A stretch of DNA of 64,000 bases from Clostridium carboxidivorans P7 (GTDB lineage Bacteria; Bacillota; Clostridia; Clostridiales; Clostridiaceae). Below the pieces are notes generated by a model that made no database searches, was not told the DNA's origin, and saw only the letters and a list, made by a program, of their open reading frames with translations. Shown one piece after another: positions 54,437 to 61,985 of this stretch (the stretch's first letter is position 1; each line of letters starts with the position of its first letter). The translations under genes were made by a program, and so were the position numbers. Location: positions 3,844,001 to 3,908,000 of the forward strand of contig NZ_CP011803.1 in NCBI RefSeq assembly GCF_001038625.1, given 5' to 3'.

Positions 54437-54470
54437 GTACCAATGGTACAAAGTCATAATACCTTTGGTA
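54437..54470. promoter_or_regulatory. Candidate upstream activator sites for the sigma-54 promoter
   Basis: Two dyads share the core TACC-N3-GGTA: GTACC-AAT-GGTAC (54437-54449) and TACC-TTT-GGTA (54460-54470). Their centres are 22 bp apart, about two helical turns, and lie near -96 and -118 from the predicted start, the normal range for enhancer-binding proteins. No such activator gene is in the window. Confidence 0.65.
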
Positions 54471-54501
54471 CTGTTAATTATACACTCCACCTTCACATTA
54501 T

Positions 54502-54784
54502 AAAAAAATGCAAAGCATTTTTTAGAGGACAATTGACAGAGGACATAGGACAATGAAGGTGAGTTTTCCTCCTTACGTCAGAAAACTAATTTATTTTTAA
54601 GCTTATTTTGCTAATGCAAAACAAACTTTGAATTTGCATAAGTCAGCAATATTTCGCTTTAGCGAAATGAGTCATTAAAAATTTAATTAAAGATTTTTCG
54701 TAGCAAAGCGGAGAAAAATCATCCTTCACTGTCCTCTGTCAATTGTCCTCTGTCCTCTCAAAAAGTTGTGTTGCACTATGCTTA
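54502..54784 (-). repeat. Structured repeat element, copy C
   Basis: This 283-bp copy lies between the FMN-oxidoreductase gene (stop 54860, then a terminator) and the ptb control region; the 54229-54859 gap contains nothing else besides that region. H2 is ATTTCGC/GCGAAAT (54651-54668), which differs from copy B at two base pairs with both partners changed. H3 has two G·U pairs on the minus strand. The end hairpin is AAAAAATGC-TTT-GCATTTTTT on the minus strand. No reading frame. Confidence 0.88.
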
Positions 54785-54812
54785 TAATATTAAATTAAAG
54801 TTTTGTATGCAT

Positions 54813-54850
54813 AAAAAAATCCAGACTTACTTCAATAAGTCTGGATTTTT
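54813..54850. terminator. Terminator of the FMN-oxidoreductase gene
   Basis: Perfect 15-bp arms (AAAAATCCAGACTTA and complement) flank a 6-nt loop, with A/T runs on both sides so that it can work in either direction. It starts 9 bp after the stop. Confidence 0.9.
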
Positions 54851-54859
54851 TAATATATT

Positions 54860-55873
54860 TTAGTATAAAATTCTATCTGTAACATCTTTTACAGATTTAC
54901 ATCCTGTAAGAACCATAGCTGATTTTAATTCGCTTTTTATTGTATCTATATAAAGTTTTACTCCTTCTCTTTCTCCTCCAAAAGAAGCTGTTACAAATGG
55001 TCTTCCTATAAGAACTGCATCTGCTCCTAAAGCTAACATTTTAAGAACATCCACTCCATTTCTAACTCCACCATCTGCAAGTATTGTAACCTTACCTTTT
55101 ACTGCTTCTGCAATTTCTGGAAGTACGTCTGCTACACCTGGAGTTTGATCAAGCACTCTTCCACCATGATTTGAAACAACTATAGCATCTACTCCTGCTT
55201 CTACTGCAAGTTTCGCTTCGTCAACAGTCATTATTCCTTTTAATATAAATGGAAGCTTTGTACTTTGTACTATTTCTTTTATTTGTTCTACAGTCTTAGG
55301 ACCAACTGGCTTTCCATGAAGTGCTAAAGTTATAAGTCCTGCTGCATCTATATCCATACCTACAGCAAAAGCACCTGCTTCTTCTGAAAGTTTTATTTTG
55401 TTTATAACATTACTATTTTCCCAAGGTTTTATTATAGCAATTCCTTCCCCATTGAATTCCTTTAACTGCTGGAGATTTGTTATAAGAAATGAATCTACTG
55501 CTGTATCTCCTACCATAGGATAAATACCTGCATCAAGACATCCTCCAATTACCCATGATATGTATTGTTCTTCTGTAAATTTACCACCCATATTTAACGT
55601 AGTTCCTGATACTGGTGCTGCAAATACTGGAACTTCCATTTTCTTTCCGAATAATTCTGTACTTGTATCTGGGTCTTTAGCATCATGTATAACTCTCATA
55701 TTGAGTTTATAACTATCTAATGCTTCAACATTAACTGAAAAAGCTTCTCCTGTTCCCTTTCCACCCATACCTGGAACCTCTCCAGAACAAGCCTTACCAT
55801 TACAAACTGGGCAAACCTTACAACTTCCATTTAAATTTTCACGAGCATTTTTTAATACTTCTTTGTAATTCAT
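54860..55873 (-). CDS. FMN-dependent alpha-hydroxy-acid oxidizing protein
   Basis: The 337-residue TIM-barrel flavoprotein of the lactate/glycolate oxidase family has VFAAPVSGTTL near residue 80, LPFILKGIMTVDEA, VVSNHGGRVLDQTPGVADVLPEIA (catalytic His, substrate Arg) and ILADGGVRNGVDVLKMLALGADAVLIGRPF (phosphate site). It differs from oxidases by an N-terminal cysteine cluster, CKVCPVCNGKAC (Cys18, 21, 24, 29), like an iron-sulfur or zinc site. In an anaerobe it more likely acts as a dehydrogenase or isomerase-type enzyme than as an oxygen-dependent oxidase. Substrate unknown. GGGGGTATAAAAA precedes the ATG. Confidence 0.88.
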   Translation of the reverse strand: MNYKEVLKNARENLNGSCKVCPVCNGKACSGEVPGMGGKGTGEAFSVNVEALDSYKLNMRVIHDAKDPDTSTELFGKKMEVPVFAAPVSGTTLNMGGKFTEEQYISWVIGGCLDAGIYPMVGDTAVDSFLITNLQQLKEFNGEGIAIIKPWENSNVINKIKLSEEAGAFAVGMDIDAAGLITLALHGKPVGPKTVEQIKEIVQSTKLPFILKGIMTVDEAKLAVEAGVDAIVVSNHGGRVLDQTPGVADVLPEIAEAVKGKVTILADGGVRNGVDVLKMLALGADAVLIGRPFVTASFGGEREGVKLYIDTIKSELKSAMVLTGCKSVKDVTDRILY

Positions 55874-55935
55874 TTTTTATACCCCCACTCAAACTATTTT
55901 ATGAATATAATACTTTGATTTAAACATACACTTTA

Positions 55936-55963
55936 ATTATAGTTCATTTATTTTAAATCTCAA
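55936..55963 (-). promoter_or_regulatory. Sigma-A promoter of the FMN-oxidoreductase gene
   Basis: On the minus strand TTGAGA and TATAAT are separated by 16 bp, about 60 bp before the ATG. Confidence 0.6.
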
Positions 55964-56061
55964 TGATTATTAACTAAATTTCATTATTAATTTTTAAAAT
56001 TATATAAGTAAATTCAACAAAACTATTACTATTAAAAATTTTTCCCTATTTATCTGCAAAG

Positions 56062-56535
56062 TTAATCAAGGTCAAATTTACATTTACCACTGTTAACATC
56101 TTCTTCTGTATAAATTGTAATTCCATTTCTACTTAACAACTCTGCAGTAACTCCATTTCCATCTATTTTATTTCCAGTAAATGTACCATCGTAAATTTTT
56201 CCATAACCACAAGAAGGACTTCTAGCCTTTAAAATAGCAATCTTTGCTCCACATTCTTCTGCTATTTTAAGAGTTTCATGAGCTCCTTTTAAAAATTCTG
56301 CTGTAGCATCATCCCCATCTGGTCCGATTATTCTAGCCTTTCCATCAAGTACTTCTGCCCCAGTAGAATTGTTTATTTCATGTGCTGGTCTTGGTGTACT
56401 CTGCCCTCCTAATTGCTCAGGACATACAGGTATAGCTTTTCCTTGTTTCAATAACTCCAACACCTTAGAATCTAAGTTATTACCACCATTGTACTTACAG
56501 TTTATCCCACATAAACAAGCACTAACCAATATCAT
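56062..56535 (-). CDS. DUF523-family protein (TudS thiouracil desulfidase-like)
   Basis: The 157-residue protein has SACLCGINCKYNGG at residues 4-17, PVCPEQLGGQSTPRPAHEI at about 36-54, and KARSPSCGYGKIYDGTF at about 102-118. The conserved Cys residues in these motifs hold a [4Fe-4S] cluster in TudS enzymes that remove sulfur from 2-thiouracil; others of this DUF have unknown roles. The start ATG follows AGGGGAATGAAAAT. Repeat copy D ends 37 bp upstream, with its terminal hairpin between mutS2 and this gene, so it needs a promoter of its own in that short gap or read-through. Confidence 0.9.
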   Translation of the reverse strand: MILVSACLCGINCKYNGGNNLDSKVLELLKQGKAIPVCPEQLGGQSTPRPAHEINNSTGAEVLDGKARIIGPDGDDATAEFLKGAHETLKIAEECGAKIAILKARSPSCGYGKIYDGTFTGNKIDGNGVTAELLSRNGITIYTEEDVNSGKCKFDLD

Positions 56536-56572
56536 ATATTTTCATTCCCCTCTAATTAATTCTTCCCATTTT

Positions 56573-56844
56573 AAAAATATTGCGACACAATATTTTTAGA
56601 GGACAATTGACAGAGGACATAGGACAATGAAGGTAAGTTTTCTTCCTTATGTCGGAAAACTAATTTATTTTAAAGCTTGTTTTGCTAACGCAAAACAAAC
56701 TTCGAATTTATACAAGTCAGCAATATTTCGCTTTATCGAAATGAGCCATTAAGAATTTAATTAAAGATTTTTCGTAGCAAAGCAGAGAAAAATCATCCTT
56801 CACTGTCCTCTGTCCTCTGAAAAAGTTCCGCCGCATTATGCTTA
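56573..56844 (-). repeat. Structured repeat element, copy D
   Basis: This 272-bp copy fills most of the 56536-56869 gap, starting 25 bp after the mutS2 stop on the minus strand. It lacks one TGTCAATTGTCCTC unit in the arm near 56815. Its end hairpin is AAAAATATTG-N5-CAATATTTTT (minus strand, 56573-56598), a different stem sequence from the AAAAAATGC hairpin of A-C but with the same shape and position. H2 is ATTTCG/CGAAAT. No reading frame. Confidence 0.85.
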
Positions 56845-56869
56845 TTACACGAATCCCTGCCTATTTCTT

Positions 56870-59233
56870 CTACCTAAGTTCAGCTACTGTAACTCCAGTA
56901 CCACCTTCACCATATTCCCCTAGTCTGTATTTTTTTACATGAGAATGGTGCTTGAGCATATCTGTTATGGTATTTCTTAATACACCTGTTCCTTTACCAT
57001 GAATTAAAGTTACTTCCTTTAGTCCTGCTAAATATGCTTCATCCAAATATTTATCTGCAGTATATACTGCCTCTAAAGAATCCATTCCTCTTAAATCCAC
57101 AGATGAAGCTACAGATTTTAAGTTGAGCTTTGCTTCTCTCTTTACTCTTTTCTTTTCTTCTTTATTTACAGCACCTGTTACTGCTCTTAAATCTTTTAGT
57201 TTAACTTCTATCTTCATAATTCCAGCTTGAACTTGAACATTACCTTTATTATCAGGTTTGGATATAACTATTACTTTTTGGTTTAAAGAAGGTACAAAAA
57301 CTTCTTCTCCTTCTCTTACATTTTTAAGTTCCTCACCATCATCTCTTTTTACTTTATTAACTTTTTCATCTATTTTATCAAGCTTTTGTGCTAGTTTTCT
57401 TCTTTCTTCTTCAAGCTTGTGTCTTACATCTGAAGCATAACCAGCTTTCTCTAATTCTCTCATTTCCTTAAGAATATTATCCGCTTCTTCTTTAGCTTCC
57501 TTTATAATTCTCTTTGCTTCCCTTTGAGCATTTATTACAGCTTTTTCTCTGGCATTTTGAAGCGATCCCATTTTTTCTTCATATTTATCTTTAATTTTAG
57601 CCGCTTCTAGCTTTAACATCTCTGCTTCTCTTGCATTAGCTTCAGCTTTTACACTTTTTTCTTGGAGATCTTCTATTAAATCTTCAAATTGAAGTGTTTC
57701 ACTATTTATATTTTCTTTTGCATCATGAATTATATAATCTGCAAGTCCTAATCTTCTAGATATTTCAAAAGCATTTGACTTACCAGGTATCCCAATTAAA
57801 AGTCTATAAGTAGGTCGTAATGTTTCCACATCAAATTCTACTGATGCATTTTCTACTCCATTTACTTTTAAAGCATAAACTTTAAGTTCACTGTAATGAG
57901 TAGTAGCAACTATTCTGCAGCCTCTGCTCTTTAAGTTTTCCAAAATAGATACAGCTAATGCTGCTCCTTCTGTTGGATCTGTTCCTGCTCCTAATTCATC
58001 AAAAAGTACTAGTGATTCATCATCTGCCTTATTAATTATATTTACAATATTGGTCATGTGAGATGAAAAAGTTGATAAGCTTTGCTCTATACTCTGTTCG
58101 TCTCCAATATCTGCAAATACTTCTTTAAAAAAGCTTACAGTAGAATTTTCTCTAGCTGGAATCATAAGGCCACTTAAAGCCATAATGTGCAGCAACCCTA
58201 CTGTTTTCAATGTAACTGTCTTACCACCTGTGTTAGGACCAGTTATAACTAATGATGTAAAGCCTTTACCTAAATACACATCTAAAGGTACTACTACTTT
58301 TCTATCTATTAAAGGATGTTTTCCTTGTACTATATCAATAATGCCCTCATCATTAACCTTAGGTGCTGTACAATTAAGTTCACTAGCAAATTTGGCCTTA
58401 GCAAAAATAAAATCTAGTTCCCATATTATATCTGCATCATTTCTTACTGCTATTATACTTCCATAAATTTCATTTGAAAGGTAAGCTAATATTCTATCTA
58501 CTTCTGCCTTTTCCTTTAACATAAGTTCCTTTATTTCATTGTTTAAATTGACTAAACCCATAGGTTCTATATATAAGGTAGCTCCACTAGAACTTTGATC
58601 ATGCACAAGTCCAGGAACTGCCCCTTTATGCTCGGCTCTTACAGGTAAAACATATCTATCCCCTCTCATAGTATATAAATTATCCTGTAGATAATCTGAA
58701 TAAGTTCTTATAAGAGAATTGACCCTATCCCTTACAGAGGAATTCTTATCCTTTAGAGCCTTTCTTATATTATAAAGGGCTGTACTTGCTCTATCGGAAA
58801 CTTGTTCTTCACTTTCTATGGACATAAATATATGATCTTCTATATTCTTTAATGGAATAATACCCTGAGATATATTCTCCAAAACTCTAAAGCCTTCTTC
58901 TTCCTCTTTGTGACTTATGTACTCTTGAAATCTTCTAGCCGCTCTAAGTATTGCTGCTATTTTCAAAAGCTGTCCTGGCATTAAAGTAGATCCTTTTCCT
59001 GCTCTGCTTATACCTTCTCTAACGTCATAAACACCTTCAAAAGGAGGTGCTCCCTTTGTCACTAAAAGTTTAAAAGCCTCCTTTGTTTCTTGAATATGTT
59101 CTCTAACTTCATATATATTATCATAAGGTTTTAATTCTTCTATTAAATCCTTAGCTGCACCAGTACTTGTATAATTCTTTAACTGTTCTCTTATCTTATA
59201 AAATTCTAGCACCTTTAATGCTTTTTCATTCAA
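56870..59233 (-). CDS. mutS2: MutS2 (Smr-domain ribosome-collision/recombination ATPase)
   Basis: The 787-residue protein has the usual MutS2 layout. An N-terminal core and clamp (NEKALKVLEFYKIREQLKNY; LPVRAEHKGAVPGLVHDQSSSGATLYIEP near 205-235) is followed by the ATPase domain with Walker A GPNTGGKTVTLKT, LFDELGAGTDPTEGAAL and TTHYSELK. A long coiled coil (about 510-640) and a C-terminal Smr endonuclease domain with VDLRGMDSLEA and HGKGTGVLR complete it. MutS2 was linked to suppression of recombination, and more recently to splitting collided ribosomes. TTG 59233, 9 nt after AAGGTGG, gives the standard start; an in-frame start at 59257 overlaps that site. Confidence 0.95.
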   Translation of the reverse strand: MNEKALKVLEFYKIREQLKNYTSTGAAKDLIEELKPYDNIYEVREHIQETKEAFKLLVTKGAPPFEGVYDVREGISRAGKGSTLMPGQLLKIAAILRAARRFQEYISHKEEEEGFRVLENISQGIIPLKNIEDHIFMSIESEEQVSDRASTALYNIRKALKDKNSSVRDRVNSLIRTYSDYLQDNLYTMRGDRYVLPVRAEHKGAVPGLVHDQSSSGATLYIEPMGLVNLNNEIKELMLKEKAEVDRILAYLSNEIYGSIIAVRNDADIIWELDFIFAKAKFASELNCTAPKVNDEGIIDIVQGKHPLIDRKVVVPLDVYLGKGFTSLVITGPNTGGKTVTLKTVGLLHIMALSGLMIPARENSTVSFFKEVFADIGDEQSIEQSLSTFSSHMTNIVNIINKADDESLVLFDELGAGTDPTEGAALAVSILENLKSRGCRIVATTHYSELKVYALKVNGVENASVEFDVETLRPTYRLLIGIPGKSNAFEISRRLGLADYIIHDAKENINSETLQFEDLIEDLQEKSVKAEANAREAEMLKLEAAKIKDKYEEKMGSLQNAREKAVINAQREAKRIIKEAKEEADNILKEMRELEKAGYASDVRHKLEEERRKLAQKLDKIDEKVNKVKRDDGEELKNVREGEEVFVPSLNQKVIVISKPDNKGNVQVQAGIMKIEVKLKDLRAVTGAVNKEEKKRVKREAKLNLKSVASSVDLRGMDSLEAVYTADKYLDEAYLAGLKEVTLIHGKGTGVLRNTITDMLKHHSHVKKYRLGEYGEGGTGVTVAELR

Positions 59234-59277
59234 CTCGTTCGACCACCTTTTTACCAACTTGTATTATTTAATGTAGA

Positions 59278-61611
59278 TTACTCTACACCTCTTTTATAAT
59301 GTCCTCTTGTAAATTTACTAAAATCTCCATTCCATTCTTTCTGTTTTACACATTTTAGCACATTATTTACTTCATTATAAGTTTCATCTATAAAATCAAT
59401 TCTGTAATTATTTATACCTGCCTTTTCTAACTCATCTATATTGTCTATTAAATTTGTAGGCACACTATTATAAATATGACATCTACAATATTTATCTGTA
59501 TTAACAGTAAAGCATGCTCCCATTCTATCTTTTAAATGAAATGTTCCTTTTTCACATGCTCTGCTGCAATTTTGAGATACACCTTTGTTTCCAAAAGTAC
59601 TTCCTATTACGCAGTACTCTGAAACCATATTTTCTACTTTTCCATAAAGCATTATCTGGCATGGTATTTTAGACTTCTTAGCTAAACTCAACATTTCACT
59701 TTTATTAAGCTCTACACTTAAACATATGCCATCCAGTAAATCATTATAAAATTGTGTAGAAGTAGGATTAAATATATTTAGTTTATAGTCTCCTATTATT
59801 GTAGTTTTTTCTTTAAATTTATGTATTATACCCAAATTTGCTGTAACTATGCCTTTTATATATGGGAGCAATTCTTCTACTTTAGAACATACAGCTGAAA
59901 ATTCCTCTTTTATAATATTAGGAACCTTAAGCCAAACGCTGTTTTCTTTTATTATTTCATCTTTTATATCACTTTTTTTATAAAATATATCTACTGCCAC
60001 ATCCGAAAGTTCATTTTCAAAAGCAGCTTTCATTTGATCTAGCATATTGACACAAATCATACATTTAGGAATTGGCCTAGCGGAAGCTTTTTCTTTCTTT
60101 AACGCTTCTAAACCTTTAGTTCTATTTACCTTAAGTAAATCATTTTCTATAGCTTCTATTAGCTTTCTCCTGCTCTCATTTATAGATGATACTGGCATAA
60201 AACCTTCTTGAACATCATCAAATTGTATATTAGCGACCCTAAAAGGAGTACTTCCACTTTTTTTAAGATGTTCTTTCAATTTATCTGTATTTAAAGGTTG
60301 TTTTAAAGCTTTTTGAACTAGCTCTCCCTCAACAGAATACTGTTTTCCTTTGTAAATAGTACTTAACTTTATAGGCTCATTTAATTTAAATTTTACTTTT
60401 AAATCCAAGTCTACTTTTTTTTCAAAAGGATTTTTATAAATACTTTCCATAGAACTAAGTAGCTTTATATCTGAAGTTTTATAAAGAATATCTCCACTTT
60501 TAAAATCTACTGGCTTAAGTTTTACTTTACTTCCTTTAGACGCTTCAAAAACTTCATTTCCATTTTGTATTATTTTTGAAACTGTAAATCCTTTTTCTCC
60601 ATTTCTTATACCATCCTTAATGCTCAAATCTTCTTGTAATGCAATACTTAAATCCTTTTGGACCTTTCCAAGCATTACTCCTGTATTCTTAGGGAAAGTA
60701 TAAGCCATCATATCTTTACCTACATTTCCAAACAAATAAGCCTTTGAAAAACCTTCTCTATTAAAAAGCTGTAAAAGCTTTTTCTTTTCCTGTTCAATAT
60801 TCACATCTGATCCTTTTAGAATACTATCTATAGCTTTTCTGTAGGAAGATACTACTGCTGCTACATATTCAGGTCTTTTCATTCTTCCTTCTATTTTTAA
60901 AGAACTAACTCCACTTTCAATTATATCTTTTATATTTTCTATAGTACATATATCTTTTGGGCTTAATAAATATCCTTTTTGTTCTCCTCCACTAATACTA
61001 TCAACTATAGTATATGGTAATCTGCAAGGTTGAGCACATCTTCCTCTATTACCACTTCTTCCTCCAATTAAACTGCTCATAAGGCATTGCCCAGAATAAC
61101 ATACACATAATGCCCCATGTACAAAAATTTCTGTTTCTATATTCAAATCTTTGGATATATGTTTTATTTCATTTAAAGAAAGCTCTCTTGAAAGTACAAT
61201 TCTTTTAAATCCTTTATCTTTTAAAAGAGCAGCTCCCTCACCATTATGTACTGTCATTTGAGTTGAAGCATGAAGTTCAAAGTCTGGTAATGCCTCCTTT
61301 ATTAACACAGCTAATGCTGCATCCTGTACAAGCAGTGCATCTACACCAATACTGTATAAAAATTTAGCATACTCTAAAGCTTCCTTAAGCTCCTTTTCTT
61401 TCATTAAGGTATTTATAGTTACATATATTTTTACTTCATATAAATGACAGTATTCCACTGCCTTTTTCATATTTTCATTATCAAAATTAGAAGCATAAGC
61501 TCTTGCTGAAAACTTATTTCCTCCTAAATATACTGCATTTGCTCCACACTGTACTGCTGCATAAAGACTATCCATACTTCCTGCTGGCGCCAGCAGTTCT
61601 ATTTTGTTCAT
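59278..61611 (-). CDS. Peptidase U32-family protein with DUF3656 (RlhA/TrhP-like)
   Basis: The 777-residue protein has the N-terminal U32 domain: ELLAPAGSMDSLYAAVQCGANAVYLGG, ELHASTQMTVHN, ELSLNEIKHI, and the signature EIFVHGALCVCYSGQCLMSSLIGGRSGNRGRCAQPCRLPY (about 165-205 in parts) with its cysteines. These bind a [4Fe-4S] cluster in RNA-hydroxylating members. The middle and C-terminal parts (DUF3656 region and GSTFGNKGVSQNCSRACE) add more cysteines. Relatives RlhA and TrhP hydroxylate 23S rRNA C2501 and tRNA U34; which applies here is open. It lies 20 bp upstream of the mutS2 reading frame, in one operon. Confidence 0.93.
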   Translation of the reverse strand: MNKIELLAPAGSMDSLYAAVQCGANAVYLGGNKFSARAYASNFDNENMKKAVEYCHLYEVKIYVTINTLMKEKELKEALEYAKFLYSIGVDALLVQDAALAVLIKEALPDFELHASTQMTVHNGEGAALLKDKGFKRIVLSRELSLNEIKHISKDLNIETEIFVHGALCVCYSGQCLMSSLIGGRSGNRGRCAQPCRLPYTIVDSISGGEQKGYLLSPKDICTIENIKDIIESGVSSLKIEGRMKRPEYVAAVVSSYRKAIDSILKGSDVNIEQEKKKLLQLFNREGFSKAYLFGNVGKDMMAYTFPKNTGVMLGKVQKDLSIALQEDLSIKDGIRNGEKGFTVSKIIQNGNEVFEASKGSKVKLKPVDFKSGDILYKTSDIKLLSSMESIYKNPFEKKVDLDLKVKFKLNEPIKLSTIYKGKQYSVEGELVQKALKQPLNTDKLKEHLKKSGSTPFRVANIQFDDVQEGFMPVSSINESRRKLIEAIENDLLKVNRTKGLEALKKEKASARPIPKCMICVNMLDQMKAAFENELSDVAVDIFYKKSDIKDEIIKENSVWLKVPNIIKEEFSAVCSKVEELLPYIKGIVTANLGIIHKFKEKTTIIGDYKLNIFNPTSTQFYNDLLDGICLSVELNKSEMLSLAKKSKIPCQIMLYGKVENMVSEYCVIGSTFGNKGVSQNCSRACEKGTFHLKDRMGACFTVNTDKYCRCHIYNSVPTNLIDNIDELEKAGINNYRIDFIDETYNEVNNVLKCVKQKEWNGDFSKFTRGHYKRGVE

Positions 61612-61716
61612 CCTACATCTCTCCTACTATTTTCTTAACCATACGTTTTTTATTATACAGTATATTATTATCTTTTAAAACTTATTTTAGGCACATAAAT
61701 GGAGTATTTTATACTT

Positions 61717-61855
61717 TAAGCATAATGCGAAGCAAAGCTTCGCAAATTAAGAATTAATAGTGGAGGATGATTTTTAGCTATCGCAAAAATGCACATTAAC
61801 TGCTAGTTCTTCACTCTTAACTCTTAACTAAAAAAGTTGCTTCGTGTTATTTTTA
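61717..61855. repeat. Short related element E with GAGTTAAG arms
   Basis: This element occupies the 61612-61985 gap together with a terminator; nothing else is seen there. It starts TAAGCATAATGCG like copies A-D, has a perfect hairpin TGCGAAGC-AAA-GCTTCGCA (61726-61744), the phrase GGAGGATGATTTTT as next to H1, an inner AT-stem, arms TTAAGAATTAATAGTG and CACTCTTAACTCTTAACT, and the end TAAAAAAGTTGCTTCG. By its GGATGATTTTT landmark it points along the plus strand, against its minus-strand neighbours, but its ends are nearly symmetric so orientation is uncertain. Confidence 0.6.
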
Positions 61856-61921
61856 TCTTCTTCAACTTTAAAGCATATATACCATTATATATTTCAACGT
61901 AAAGTTAAAATGTTCTATATA

Positions 61922-61954
61922 AAAAACTGCTGACAAAACATATTTGTCAACAGT
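61922..61954 (-). terminator. Terminator of the sugar-catabolism operon
   Basis: ACTGTTGACAAA pairs with TTTGTCAGCAGT (one mismatch) around a 5-nt loop, followed by TTTTT on the minus strand, about 30 bp after the dehydrogenase stop. Confidence 0.75.
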
Positions 61955-61985
61955 CTAAAATTAAATTATTTTTTGTTATAAAATT

